Part shown: one piece after another, positions 17,696-26,633 of the stretch
Numbering within the stretch: the first letter of the stretch is position 1
How the letters are laid out: every line of letters starts with the position of its first letter
Translations under genes and position numbers: made by a program
Notes under the pieces: model-generated
What the model was told of the DNA's origin: nothing
Database searches by the model: none
What the model saw: only the letters and a program-made list of their open reading frames with translations
NCBI GenBank assembly: GCA_964501655.1
Contig: CAZCTN010000016.1
Location: 3,679 to 67,678 of the forward strand
Length of the DNA stretch: 64,000 nt
Direction of reading: 5' to 3'
From: JAAYJK01 sp964501655
GTDB taxonomy: Bacteria > Bacillota > Syntrophomonadia > Syntrophomonadales > Syntrophomonadaceae

Positions 17696-19594
17696 ATGAA
17701 AAGAAGTGCATTTTCCCTTAAATTTAGAATCCCTTGCTTGAGCATGCTTCTGGGCTGTTTATTGGCCTTTAGCTTAATGTCCGGCCTAGCCCTGGCTGAT
17801 CGTTCCCTCAGCATGGAACAGGTACTGGTAGATGTACAGGCTTTACCGGATGCGTCCATGCAGGTAACAGAAAGAATTACCGTTGATTTTTCCGGGCAAT
17901 GGAACGGGTTTTATGTAAAAATACCCCAAGGAAATACGCCCATCACGGAAGTGAAAGTAAGTGAAAACGGACAGCCCTATGAATTTAATCCCGGTACAGA
18001 TTACGGACCACCCGGTACTTATCTGACCAGGAGCGAAGGCAATAACTTACTTGTCGATTGGAGTATATACGCTGAAAACCAGGTCCGCACATTTGATGTA
18101 TCATACCGAGTCATAAACGCAGTAAGAATTCACAGTGATACGGCAGAATTGTACCGTAAATTTATCGGGGAAGCCAATGGCAACAAAATTGGCCGGGTTC
18201 AGGTGAATTTAAAGCTGCCGGCCGGGGCGGAACAATTTGCGCAGGGAGAAGATATTCGCATCTGGGGACACGGTCCTTTGAGCGGGGAAGTAAATTTTGC
18301 CGGGCCTGATTCCGTAGTCTGGTCAGTTAATAACCTGCCCGCCTATACATTTTTAGAGGGACGGGTAGCCATGCCGGCTTCCCTATTTACAGCAGCACCG
18401 GCTGAGGCTTATTCAGGACAAGCCGGTCTTGATTCTATCCTAGCCGAGGAAGAAGGCTGGGCCAGGGATGCCAACCAGCAGCGCTTGCTGGCCCGAGCAG
18501 AGTACGGAGTGGGAGCAGGGATAGTTTTGGGCGCTCTGCTTGGAGTAATATGGCTCTGGCTTAGACATGGGCGCAGGCATAAAGCCAGTTTTGAAGGCGA
18601 CTACTATCGGGAACTGCCGGCTTCCTACAGTCCGGCTGAACTCAGCATATTATGGAACTTTCAGAAGATGGAAGCCCGGGATATTACTGCTACTATAATG
18701 GATCTGGCCCGGCGCAAATTTCTCTATCTGGAAGAGGATAGCATACAGGAAAGAAAATTGCTGGGTACCAAAACCGTTAGCACCTACCGGCTCAGTTTCA
18801 TGCCGGCACCGGAACCGGCTGCCCTAAGGAAACCCGAGGAAGCAATACTGAAACCCCATGAGAAGCAGTTGATGGATTACCTTAAGAATGATATAGGCGG
18901 AGGCAATGCCTACATTTACTTGACTGATATAGAGAAATATGCCAAAAAATATGGGGAGTCATTTTATCAATTCTGGAAGCGGTGGACATCCGGGGTAAAC
19001 GCCCGGGCAGCAGAATACCAATTTTTTGATGATCAAGGCAGAATGCACCTTATTACGGTACTGGGCGGAGTGGCTCTATTTTTCCTGGGCTGTCTGCTGG
19101 CAGCAAAGATAGGTGTCATAGGATATGCCCTAATAATTGCAGGTACCATATTCCTGGTAATACCCCGCTTTTTCAAGCGGCGATCAATCTCCGGGCAGGA
19201 AGATTATGTGCGCTGGCAGGCTTTCAAGAAATTCCTGCAGCATTTTTCCGAAATGCAGCGGCATGAAATTCCCAGCCTGATTATATGGGAACATTACCTG
19301 GTCTATGCGGTTAGCTTGGGAGTAGCGAAAGAAGTAATAAAACAGTTGGAAGTGGTATTTCCTAATATGCAGGATGGAGATTACAAATTCGGTTATGGCT
19401 GGATGAACTATGGGAGCTATAGCGGAATAAACACGTTAAATAATTCCTTTGAAGGTATCGGCAACTCCTTTGAACGCTCTCTGCAATCCGCTCAGAAGGC
19501 GGTAAGCAAATCATCATCCGGTTCCGGCGGAGGTGGTGGTTTCTCCGGTGGCGGAGGCGGCGGAGGCGGCGGTTCCAGCTACGGAGGACGCTAA
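17696..19594 (+). CDS. DUF2207 family membrane protein
   Basis: A 632-residue protein. It has a signal peptide (about 10-35), an extracellular beta-rich domain typical of DUF2207 (VTERITVDFSGQWNGFYVKIP), a membrane helix near residues 275-297 (GIVLGALLGVIWLWLR), a cytoplasmic domain, a pair of helices near 450-495, and a glycine-rich tail (SSGSGGGGGFSGGGG). DUF2207 proteins regularly sit next to LemA genes, as here. They are predicted transmembrane proteins of unknown biochemical role. A GGAGATTCCTG sequence precedes the ATG. Confidence in family is high; function remains unknown. Confidence 0.9.
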   Translation: MKRSAFSLKFRIPCLSMLLGCLLAFSLMSGLALADRSLSMEQVLVDVQALPDASMQVTERITVDFSGQWNGFYVKIPQGNTPITEVKVSENGQPYEFNPGTDYGPPGTYLTRSEGNNLLVDWSIYAENQVRTFDVSYRVINAVRIHSDTAELYRKFIGEANGNKIGRVQVNLKLPAGAEQFAQGEDIRIWGHGPLSGEVNFAGPDSVVWSVNNLPAYTFLEGRVAMPASLFTAAPAEAYSGQAGLDSILAEEEGWARDANQQRLLARAEYGVGAGIVLGALLGVIWLWLRHGRRHKASFEGDYYRELPASYSPAELSILWNFQKMEARDITATIMDLARRKFLYLEEDSIQERKLLGTKTVSTYRLSFMPAPEPAALRKPEEAILKPHEKQLMDYLKNDIGGGNAYIYLTDIEKYAKKYGESFYQFWKRWTSGVNARAAEYQFFDDQGRMHLITVLGGVALFFLGCLLAAKIGVIGYALIIAGTIFLVIPRFFKRRSISGQEDYVRWQAFKKFLQHFSEMQRHEIPSLIIWEHYLVYAVSLGVAKEVIKQLEVVFPNMQDGDYKFGYGWMNYGSYSGINTLNNSFEGIGNSFERSLQSAQKAVSKSSSGSGGGGGFSGGGGGGGGGSSYGGR

Positions 19595-19626
19595 TAATAA
19601 CAATATCCTTATGCAGGAGGAAGTTT

Positions 19627-20307
19627 ATGCTTTGTCCCAAATGTGGAGCAGATTCCGCAAAAAATATTCGATTCTGTACAGATTGCGGCAGCCCTATGCC
19701 GCAATCAGCAGAAAATCCGGAGTTGGGAGCCAGGACTCTAATCGGTTATTCAACCCTGATCAATGATCCAGCTTTCGCCAGGTATATGCGCAATACCAAA
19801 GTGTGGTCATTAAGTTTTGCCTCCATACTGGCTGTAATAGCTATAGTTGCTTTTTATATATACGGCGAAAACAGTCCGGAAATGGATAATCCCGAAGCTC
19901 TTTATATAGGTCTGGCTATTGGCGGAATGTTTATGCTTATAGCCCTGTCCCAGATTGTAGGCAGAATTAGAAGCAAGACCTGGGACGGGGTAGTAGTTGA
20001 TAAAAAAGTTGAGCACAAAAGGCGCAAACGACAGTCCGGGGATGATGCCTACTGGGTTAATTACCAACAGTATACGGTGTTTATTAAAAAAGACAACGGC
20101 AGGATGCACCAACTCAGCAGCGAAGATGACGATACGGTGTACAATTATTATAAGATTGGAGATAAGGTGCGTCATCACAAGGGTTTAAACTCTCTGGAGA
20201 AATATGATAAATCAGCAGACAGCATAATTTTCTGCAGCGCCTGCGCCAGTCTGAATAACATAGAAGACGGCAAATGCTTCCGCTGTTCATGTCCCTTGCT
20301 AAAATAA
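19627..20307 (+). CDS. Zinc-ribbon membrane protein
   Basis: A 226-residue protein. An N-terminal ribbon (CPKCGADSAKNIRFCTDCG) is followed by two membrane helices near 60-80 and 95-115, a soluble beta-rich domain with YWVNYQQYTVFIKKDNG, and a second cysteine pair group at the C-terminus (FCSACASLNN, then CFRCSCPLLK). Two ribbons at the two ends of one protein are notable. AGGAGGAAGTTT lies upstream of the ATG. It is the last gene of the cluster; no clear terminator follows. I cannot assign function. Confidence 0.68.
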   Translation: MLCPKCGADSAKNIRFCTDCGSPMPQSAENPELGARTLIGYSTLINDPAFARYMRNTKVWSLSFASILAVIAIVAFYIYGENSPEMDNPEALYIGLAIGGMFMLIALSQIVGRIRSKTWDGVVVDKKVEHKRRKRQSGDDAYWVNYQQYTVFIKKDNGRMHQLSSEDDDTVYNYYKIGDKVRHHKGLNSLEKYDKSADSIIFCSACASLNNIEDGKCFRCSCPLLK

Positions 20308-20486
20308 ATAGGAGATAAATTATATTACTGTTGCTATAAATCCATTTGAAATCATGTACTCCGCTTTCTTTAAGGGGCAGGGTTTCTATACAAAAAAACA
20401 GACAGAAGATTATAAATACTACGAAATACTACTAATCGCAGCGGTGCAAGCAACTGCGGAGAAGCTTGATGGAATTCCATAAAAGC

Positions 20487-20516
20487 TTGACAGATTTAAG
20501 TTGAAAATGCTATATT
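20487..20516 (+). promoter_or_regulatory. Sigma-A promoter of the thiamin operon
   Basis: TTGACA at 20487-20492, an 18-base spacer, and TATATT at 20511-20516, upstream of the TPP riboswitch. The -35 is a perfect consensus and the -10 has one mismatch. Confidence 0.75.
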
Positions 20517-20542
20517 TCATTAACAATTAAATAAGAACTACT

Positions 20543-20630
20543 AGACGGGGAGCTTGTGGAGCAGGCTGAGAGGAAGTAATCAAACTTCGACCCTTGAACC
20601 TGATGTGGATAATGCCAACGTAGGGAAATA
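20543..20630 (+). promoter_or_regulatory. TPP (thiamin pyrophosphate) riboswitch
   Basis: The conserved THI element is present: GGGGAGC at its 5' side, GCTGAGAGG in the pyrimidine-sensing helix, then ACCCTTGAACCTGATGTGG, ATAATGCCAACGTAGGGAA as the second conserved block. It lies upstream of thiC. TPP binding normally represses thi genes; the terminator just downstream implies transcriptional control. The spacing to the promoter (27 bases) fits a transcribed leader. Confidence 0.95.
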
Positions 20631-20661
20631 GTGAGTCTATAAATTATTGCTAATTTATATG

Positions 20662-20701
20662 AATGCCTTCCCGGTTTAGTCCAGGAAGGCATTGTTTTTT
20701 G
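20662..20701 (+). terminator. Riboswitch-controlled intrinsic terminator
   Basis: AATGCCTTCC at 20662-20671 pairs with GGAAGGCATT at 20684-20693, followed by GTTTTTTG. It stands between the riboswitch and the thiC ribosome site, the expected expression platform. Confidence 0.88.
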
Positions 20702-20722
20702 TCCAGGGGAAAGGAGAGTAAA

Positions 20723-22024
20723 ATGTATACTACCCAAATGGAGGCGGCCAAAAAGGGAATGGTTACCAGGGAGATGGCGGCGGTAGCCGATTATGAACAT
20801 ATGCCGGTGGAAGAATTAATGGATTTGCTGGCCAAGGGTCAGGCAGTAATTCCAGCCAATAAGAATCATAAATGTCTTAACCCATATGGAATCGGGAATA
20901 GGTTAAAAACCAAAATCAACGTAAATCTGGGAACCTCCAAGGACTGCCTGGACCTGGAGGTTGAGACTGCCAAGGTGATGATGGCAGTTAAGATGGGGGC
21001 AGAATCCATTATGGACCTGAGTTCTTATGGCAATACCCGCAGCTTCAGGAAGAAGCTCATTGATGAATGCTCATCTATGATCGGCACGGTTCCCATTTAC
21101 GATGCAGTATTATACTATCGTAAGACTCTGAAGTCTATTAGCTCCGAAGAATGGATTGATATAGTGAGAATGCATGCGGAAGATGGAGTGGACTTTATGA
21201 CCATTCACTGCGGAATAAATCGAGCTACAGCCAAACGATTCCAGCAGTTCAAACGCCATACCAACATAGTTTCCCGGGGAGGGTCCCTGATATTTTCCTG
21301 GATGGAATTGACCGGGCAGGAAAATCCCTTTTATGAGCATTATGATGAAATTCTACAGATATGCCGCCGGTATGACGTAACTCTTAGCCTGGGAGATGCC
21401 TGCAGACCAGGATGCATTGAGGACGCGGGAGACATTGCCCAGATTGAGGAACTGGTGACCCTGGGGGAGCTGACCGTTCGTGCCTGGGAGCAAGATGTTC
21501 AGGTTATCGTTGAGGGTCCGGGCCATATGCCATTAAATCAAATTCAGGCGAACATGGAGATCCAGCAAAGCCTGTGCCGGGGCGCACCTTTTTATGTACT
21601 GGGCCCCCTGGTTACCGATGTGGCACCAGGTTATGATCATATAACGGCAGCCATTGGCGGTGCGGTGGCAGCCGCCTGTGGAGCATCATTCCTCTGCTAT
21701 GTTACCCCTGCCGAGCATTTAAGACTCCCCAACCTTGAAGATGTGAAAGAAGGGATTATAGCTGCTAAAATCGCCGCCCATGCAGCGGATATTGCCAAAG
21801 GCATTCCCGGTGCCAGGGAATGGGATTTCATGATTAGTGAGGCTCGCAGGGAGCTGGATTGGGAGAAACAGTTCGATCTGGCCCTGGATGGAGAAAAAGC
21901 CAGAGGATACCGGGCTGATTCCGAACCGGAAGAGGCGGATAGCTGTACCATGTGCGGGAAAATGTGTGCGGTCCGAAATGTGGGCCGGATTCTCCGGGGT
22001 GAAGATCTTGATACTATGGATTGA
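20723..22024 (+). CDS. thiC: Phosphomethylpyrimidine synthase ThiC
   Basis: A 433-residue radical-SAM-type enzyme that converts aminoimidazole ribotide to hydroxymethylpyrimidine phosphate in thiamin synthesis. The C-terminal cluster motif reads CTMCGKMC (about 408-415), i.e. CX2CX3C; the better-known form is CX2CX4C. Other blocks fit ThiC, including EGPGHMPLNQ and GPLVTDVAPGYDHIT. The ATG at 20723 follows AAAGGAGAG; an upstream in-frame extension overlaps the terminator and is not used. It leads the thi operon and is controlled by the TPP riboswitch. Confidence 0.97.
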   Translation: MYTTQMEAAKKGMVTREMAAVADYEHMPVEELMDLLAKGQAVIPANKNHKCLNPYGIGNRLKTKINVNLGTSKDCLDLEVETAKVMMAVKMGAESIMDLSSYGNTRSFRKKLIDECSSMIGTVPIYDAVLYYRKTLKSISSEEWIDIVRMHAEDGVDFMTIHCGINRATAKRFQQFKRHTNIVSRGGSLIFSWMELTGQENPFYEHYDEILQICRRYDVTLSLGDACRPGCIEDAGDIAQIEELVTLGELTVRAWEQDVQVIVEGPGHMPLNQIQANMEIQQSLCRGAPFYVLGPLVTDVAPGYDHITAAIGGAVAAACGASFLCYVTPAEHLRLPNLEDVKEGIIAAKIAAHAADIAKGIPGAREWDFMISEARRELDWEKQFDLALDGEKARGYRADSEPEEADSCTMCGKMCAVRNVGRILRGEDLDTMD

Positions 22025-22059
22025 AAGTAAGGGTTAAATTGTGAAAGGCAGGAATTCAA

Positions 22060-22884
22060 GTGTTTGGGTACATTATGGAAAATGTAAAAATTAAAACTCC
22101 CCTAGTACATTGTATCAGCAATTATGTTACAGTAAACGACTGTGCCAATATTATAATGGCTTGCGGGGGAGCGCCGATTATGGCGGACGATCAGAATGAG
22201 GTGGAAGAGATAAGCTCCATCTGTGATGCGCTGTATATCAATATCGGGACCCTCAATGAGAGAACCATTGCATCCATGCTGAAGGCCGGGAAAAAAGCTG
22301 CCCAGCTTAACCACCCGGTGGTTCTTGACCCGGTAGGAGCAGGAGCTTCATCGCTGCGCACCACAACCACCTTCAACCTGCTGGAGCAAGTTGACATATC
22401 GGTTATCAGAGGAAATGCATCCGAAATCAAGACCCTATCTTCCGGTATTGGAACCACCAAAGGAGTCGATGCGGATGTCAGTGATTCCATTACTGAAGAA
22501 AGGCTGGGGGATGCCATCCGTCTGGCTCAGCAATTGAGCAGGAAGAATGCTGCAGTTATTGCTATTACCGGAGCGATAGATATTGTAGCCGACAGTGATA
22601 AAGCCTACATAATACGCAATGGGCATCCACTGATGTCCAAAATAACCGGAACCGGTTGTATGCTGACGGCAGTGATTGCCGCATTCTGTGCCGCCAATAA
22701 AGAGCAGCTTACGGAAGCTGCTGCTGCCGCTGTTTGCGTTATGGGTCTTTGCGGCGAGTTGGCTCATGCCCGGGTACTGAAAAACGATGCCGGAATATCA
22801 TCCTATTCCACTTATATCATCGATGAAATGAGTAAAATGAATGGGCAAACCCTGCAGGAGGGCATGAAGATTGAGGTTAAATAA
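22060..22884 (+). CDS. thiM: Hydroxyethylthiazole kinase ThiM
   Basis: A 274-residue kinase that phosphorylates salvaged hydroxyethylthiazole for thiamin synthesis. Typical blocks are PLVHCISNYVTVNDCAN at the N-terminus, VVLDPVGAGAS, and the ATP-site ITGTGCMLTA near residue 205. The start is GTG at 22060, with AGGCAGGAA upstream. It overlaps thiE by 14 bases. A salvage gene placed in the riboswitch operon suggests the cell scavenges thiazole, since no thiG/thiS genes appear here. Confidence 0.96.
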   Translation: MFGYIMENVKIKTPLVHCISNYVTVNDCANIIMACGGAPIMADDQNEVEEISSICDALYINIGTLNERTIASMLKAGKKAAQLNHPVVLDPVGAGASSLRTTTTFNLLEQVDISVIRGNASEIKTLSSGIGTTKGVDADVSDSITEERLGDAIRLAQQLSRKNAAVIAITGAIDIVADSDKAYIIRNGHPLMSKITGTGCMLTAVIAAFCAANKEQLTEAAAAAVCVMGLCGELAHARVLKNDAGISSYSTYIIDEMSKMNGQTLQEGMKIEVK

Positions 22885-23512
22885 CTCTTCCATGCTCTTG
22901 TATGCAGTAACCCCACCGCAGCAGTCGGACGGTTATCCTCTGCTTTATCAGGTCGAGGAAGCCATTAAGGCTGGGGTGACCTGTCTGCAACTGCGAGAAA
23001 AAAATCTTGCTTATAATGAGCTGCTAAAACTGGGGCGAGAGATTAAAGGAATTACTGATCGCTATCAGATACCCTTTATAATCAATGACAAGGCTGAGCT
23101 TGCTATGGAATGCCATGCGGATGGTGTACATGTGGGACAGCAGGATATGGAAGCCGGTGAGGTCCGGCGCAAAATCGGAAAAGATAAAATACTGGGGGTA
23201 TCTGTTCAAACGGTTCAGCAGGCTGTTCGGGCTGTGCAGAGCGGTGCTGATTACCTGGGTGTAGGAGGCGTATTTCCGAGCTCCACCAAAACCGATGCCC
23301 AAACGGTATCCCATGATACATTAAGGGCTATCTGCAATACAGTATCCATCCCGGTGATAGCCATAGGGGGAATTAATCAGAGAAATATACTGGCATTGGC
23401 GGGAAGCGGTATTGATGGGATTGCTGTGGTATCAGCGATATTTGCCTCAAAGAACATATACCCTGCTGTAAAAGAGATGTATGCATTGTCAGAGCTAGTG
23501 GTGACAGGGTGA
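22871..23512 (+). CDS. thiE: Thiamin-phosphate synthase ThiE
   Basis: A 213-residue enzyme joining HMP-PP and thiazole phosphate to give thiamin phosphate. Visible TIM-barrel motifs are CLQLREKN, FIINDKAELA, DGVHVGQQD and GVGGVFPSSTKTDA. The TTG at 22871 is preferred since AGGAGG lies nine bases before it inside thiM; ATG 22892 is an alternative with a poorer ribosome site. It overlaps thiM by 14 bases, so translation is probably coupled. Confidence 0.95.
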   Translation: MRLNNSSMLLYAVTPPQQSDGYPLLYQVEEAIKAGVTCLQLREKNLAYNELLKLGREIKGITDRYQIPFIINDKAELAMECHADGVHVGQQDMEAGEVRRKIGKDKILGVSVQTVQQAVRAVQSGADYLGVGGVFPSSTKTDAQTVSHDTLRAICNTVSIPVIAIGGINQRNILALAGSGIDGIAVVSAIFASKNIYPAVKEMYALSELVVTG

Positions 23513-23595
23513 ACCTTGACCAAGTGGTATTCTGCCTGAGGCAACCTGATTGTAGGCATATACATTCATTTTTTCAGTAGGAGGGAAAAAGGCCA

Positions 23596-24369
23596 ATGAA
23601 GACGATTCTCTCCATAGCCGGTTCGGATTGCAGCGGAGGCGCCGGTATACAGGCGGATATTAAGACTATAACCGCCCATAAGCAATATGCCATGAGTGTA
23701 ATAACCGCCCTAACCGCCCAAAATACCACCGGGGTATGGGGCATTATGAGGGTGAATCCCCAATTCGTTAAGCAACAGCTGGAGTGTGTTTTTTCCGATA
23801 TTCCACCCGATGCAGTCAAGATTGGCATGGTATTGAATACGGAAAATATCCGGGTGATTGCGGATAAATTAAAGGAATACCGGGCCAAAAATGTAGTTGT
23901 TGATCCGGTCATGATTTCCAGCAGCGGCAGAAGATTACTTGAGGATGAAGCCATAATGGCTTTGAGAACCTTATTAATGCCATTGGCAGACCTGATTACT
24001 CCCAACATACCAGAGGCCGAAGTATTGAGCGGCATTTCTGTTAACAATGAGAAAGATATGGGAATGGCTGCAGAGATCATTGCCAAGGCAGGAAACAATC
24101 ATGTACTGATCAAAGGCGGGCATTTGCAATCCGCTGCCGATGATTTGCTGTACTCTGAAGGTGAATTACACTGGTACCGGTCCCAACGAGTGGATAATAA
24201 CAACTCTCACGGCACCGGCTGCACACTTTCTTCTGCCATTGCCTGCAATCTGGCCGCTGGTTTTTCCCTGGAGCAGAGCATCCAAAAAGCTAAGGTCTAT
24301 ATTAACCAAGCACTGGGGAGCGGCTTGAACCTGGGCCAGGGCAGAGGCCCCCTCAACCATTGCTGCTGA
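23596..24369 (+). CDS. thiD: Hydroxymethylpyrimidine/phosphomethylpyrimidine kinase ThiD
   Basis: A 257-residue ribokinase-fold enzyme that phosphorylates HMP and HMP-P. It has the family start SIAGSDCSGGAGIQAD, the middle VVVDPVMISSSG, and the anion-hole motif NSHGTGCTLSSAIA near residue 208. Length matches ThiD. AGGAGGGAAAAAGGCCA precedes the ATG; it lies 83 bases after thiE. It is the last gene of the thi operon and is followed by a hairpin shared with the convergent small gene. Confidence 0.96.
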   Translation: MKTILSIAGSDCSGGAGIQADIKTITAHKQYAMSVITALTAQNTTGVWGIMRVNPQFVKQQLECVFSDIPPDAVKIGMVLNTENIRVIADKLKEYRAKNVVVDPVMISSSGRRLLEDEAIMALRTLLMPLADLITPNIPEAEVLSGISVNNEKDMGMAAEIIAKAGNNHVLIKGGHLQSAADDLLYSEGELHWYRSQRVDNNNSHGTGCTLSSAIACNLAAGFSLEQSIQKAKVYINQALGSGLNLGQGRGPLNHCC

Positions 24370-24441
24370 CTGGTGGATAAGGTTGCTGTCCCCTGCTCAT
24401 CCAAGTGAAGGAGTCTGATTGACAACCCGCACGGGTCACAG

Positions 24442-24472
24442 CTTAAACAAGGGCCGCAAGGGCCCTGTTTAA
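24442..24472. terminator. Bidirectional terminator between thiD and the convergent small gene
   Basis: An inverted repeat, TTAAACAAGGGCC at 24443-24455 pairing with GGGCCCTGTTTAA at 24460-24472, with one bulged base and a short loop. It sits between the stop of thiD and the stop of the minus-strand small gene and can serve both strands. Confidence 0.7.
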
Positions 24473-24473
24473 C

Positions 24474-24623
24474 TTAGAGGCTGTCTTTAACGCCTCGGCG
24501 GTCTTTGAATACCGCGTCTTTCCGCACATAGTCCGCATGAGGATTCTGAGTAGGAATGCCATCAAGGGCACTCGGGTCTGGCATCTGCTTGGCTGATTGC
24601 TTTGATTTCTTAATTAGTATCAC
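24474..24623 (-). CDS. Small basic/acidic hypothetical protein, 49 codons
   Basis: An unlisted-size gene of 46-49 codons. Protein end: SALDGIPTQNPHADYVRKDA, then VFKDRRGVKDSL. The Gly-x-x-x-x-Asn-Pro-His-Ala pattern and length resemble small conserved clostridial proteins of unknown function. A GGGAGGTG ribosome site lies before it, but the only spaced start is ATT at 24612-24614 six bases on; the GTG at 24621-24623 is part of the site itself. It shares a bidirectional terminator with thiD. Sequence family not confirmed. Confidence 0.5.
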   Translation of the reverse strand: MILIKKSKQSAKQMPDPSALDGIPTQNPHADYVRKDAVFKDRRGVKDSL

Positions 24624-24998
24624 CTCCCAAATGGCCTGTTATATTTTGTCCATATTCATTGTTTTATCATCGTCCATATATTTACATTGTGTCAGATAAG
24701 GTTGTGGGCAGATTACCCTAGGCCCGAAAAAACACTCCGGATTTCTATAAGATGCCCTAACGGATGATTAATCTTATCACCTGAAGAGTTATTTAATTGA
24801 TAAACCTGCTCCTTCAGTGAGGAACTAACTAAGAAAACTACCACCATCTTCCTGCCTTATTAAATAAATTGTTGCTTAAGCAATGGCATCGCCTTATAAT
24901 TTTGGTGTAGTGCTTTTTGATTTTATTACGAAGTACGGAATATTTTGCTGACTGGACCAACACTTCTATGGATCTGGTAGAACGGGAGGAAACAGAGA
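24624..24998. other. Non-coding stretch upstream of the acyl-CoA ligase
   Basis: No supported gene between the small minus-strand gene and the ligase. AT-rich, with a likely promoter for the small gene on the minus strand and a ribosome site GGGAGGAAACAGAGA just before the ligase ATG. Nothing else recognised. Confidence 0.55.
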
Positions 24999-26633
24999 AT
25001 GCCCATCACGGAAATATTGTCGCGTAATTCCCGGCTTTATGCTGGGGAAACTTGCCTTACCGAAATTAATATGGATCTCCAGGAAAGTCACAATGTAACC
25101 TGGCTTGAGTACGAACTGATTGAAAACAATCCGGCCGGGGAATACCGGCGAGAAATGACCTGGTGTGTTTTTGAAGAAAAAGCCAACCGCTTTGCCAATC
25201 TGCTGCTCAAGAGGGGAATTAATAAAGGTGATAAGGTAGCCCTTTTATTAATGAATTGCTTGGAGTGGCTGCCAATTTATTTTGGTATACTCAAGGCCGG
25301 AGCCATCGCTGTACCCCTCAATTTCCGCTATACAGCCGAGGAAATTAAATACTGTTTGGATTTGTCGGATAGCATTGCCCTGATATTTGGACCGGAATTT
25401 ATTGACCGAATGGAGACGATATATCAGCAGATACCTGCAGTCAAGACACTTTTCTATGCCGGGGAAAACCGTCCCGAATTTGCTGAGAACTATGACCGGC
25501 TAACTGCCAATTGCTCCTCTGAATCACCGGGGATTGAACTGTCAGATGAAGATGAAGCGGCCATATATTTCTCCTCGGGAACTACCGGCTTCCCCAAAGC
25601 CATTTTGCATACCCACCAGAGCCTTATGGCTGCTGCCTATACGGAAAAAATGCACCATGGACAAAGTCGTGAAGATAATTTCTTATGCATCCCGCCGCTG
25701 TACCACACCGGGGCCAAAATGCACTGGTTCGGCAGTTTGCTGGCTGGAAGCAAAGCCGTGCTGTTGCGAGGAATCAGACCGGAATGGATACTCAAAACCG
25801 TATCGGAAGAAGCTATTACCATTGTATGGCTGCTGGTTCCCTGGGCCCAGGATATTCTTGACGCTATCGAAAGAGGAGATGTGAAGCTGGAAGACTATGA
25901 TCTTGCCCGCTGGAGGTTGATGCATATCGGTGCCCAGCCGGTTCCGCCCAGCTTAATACGTCGCTGGAAACAGTACTTTCCGGATCATCTCTATGACACC
26001 AACTATGGCCTGAGCGAAGCTATCGGCCCCGGATGCGTCCATTTGGGTACTGAGAATATTCACAAAGTAGGGGCCATTGGCATACCCGGCTACAATTGGG
26101 AGGTCAGGGTTGCGGACCAGAATGGCTTCCCGGTCATTCAGGGACAGGTTGGAGAATTGCAGGTTCGGGGACCGGGGGTTATGAAATGCTATTATAACGA
26201 TCCTGAAGCCACTGGGGCAGTCATAAAGGGTGATTGGCTATATACCGGAGATATGGCTCAGATGGATGAAGATGGCTTTATTTATCTAGTTGATCGGAAA
26301 AAGGATGTTATCATTAGCGGGGGAGAAAACATATATCCGGTACAAATTGAAGATTTTTTGCGTGCCCATAAACGAATCAAGGATGTTGCGGTTATCGGGC
26401 TGCCGGATAAGCGACTGGGTGAGATTACAGCTGCCATCATCGAGCTGAAACCCGGCTGCCAATGCAGCGAAGAAGATATAAGAGAATTTTGTGCTCCCAT
26501 GCCCCGTTATAAACGTCCGAAAGCCATCATATTTGACGAAATCCCTCGTAATCCCACAGGAAAAATTGAAAAACCTCTTTTAAGAGAAAAATATGGAGCA
26601 CTGAGTATAGTTGCCGTTCAGACCAGCAGTTAA
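24999..26633 (+). CDS. Acyl-CoA synthetase (AMP-forming)
   Basis: A 544-residue acyl-adenylate-forming ligase activating a carboxylic acid to its CoA thioester. The P-loop motif YFSSGTTGFPKAILHTH is at about 188-204, motif YTGDMAQMDEDG near 410, RKKDVIISGGENIYPVQ near 428-444, and the catalytic Lys in RNPTGKIEK near 528. In a syntrophic fatty-acid oxidiser this would feed beta-oxidation, but specificity (short, medium or long chain, aryl) cannot be read from sequence alone. Its ATG follows GGGAGG. It has no operon partner; a 630-base spacer precedes it. Confidence 0.92.
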   Translation: MPITEILSRNSRLYAGETCLTEINMDLQESHNVTWLEYELIENNPAGEYRREMTWCVFEEKANRFANLLLKRGINKGDKVALLLMNCLEWLPIYFGILKAGAIAVPLNFRYTAEEIKYCLDLSDSIALIFGPEFIDRMETIYQQIPAVKTLFYAGENRPEFAENYDRLTANCSSESPGIELSDEDEAAIYFSSGTTGFPKAILHTHQSLMAAAYTEKMHHGQSREDNFLCIPPLYHTGAKMHWFGSLLAGSKAVLLRGIRPEWILKTVSEEAITIVWLLVPWAQDILDAIERGDVKLEDYDLARWRLMHIGAQPVPPSLIRRWKQYFPDHLYDTNYGLSEAIGPGCVHLGTENIHKVGAIGIPGYNWEVRVADQNGFPVIQGQVGELQVRGPGVMKCYYNDPEATGAVIKGDWLYTGDMAQMDEDGFIYLVDRKKDVIISGGENIYPVQIEDFLRAHKRIKDVAVIGLPDKRLGEITAAIIELKPGCQCSEEDIREFCAPMPRYKRPKAIIFDEIPRNPTGKIEKPLLREKYGALSIVAVQTSS

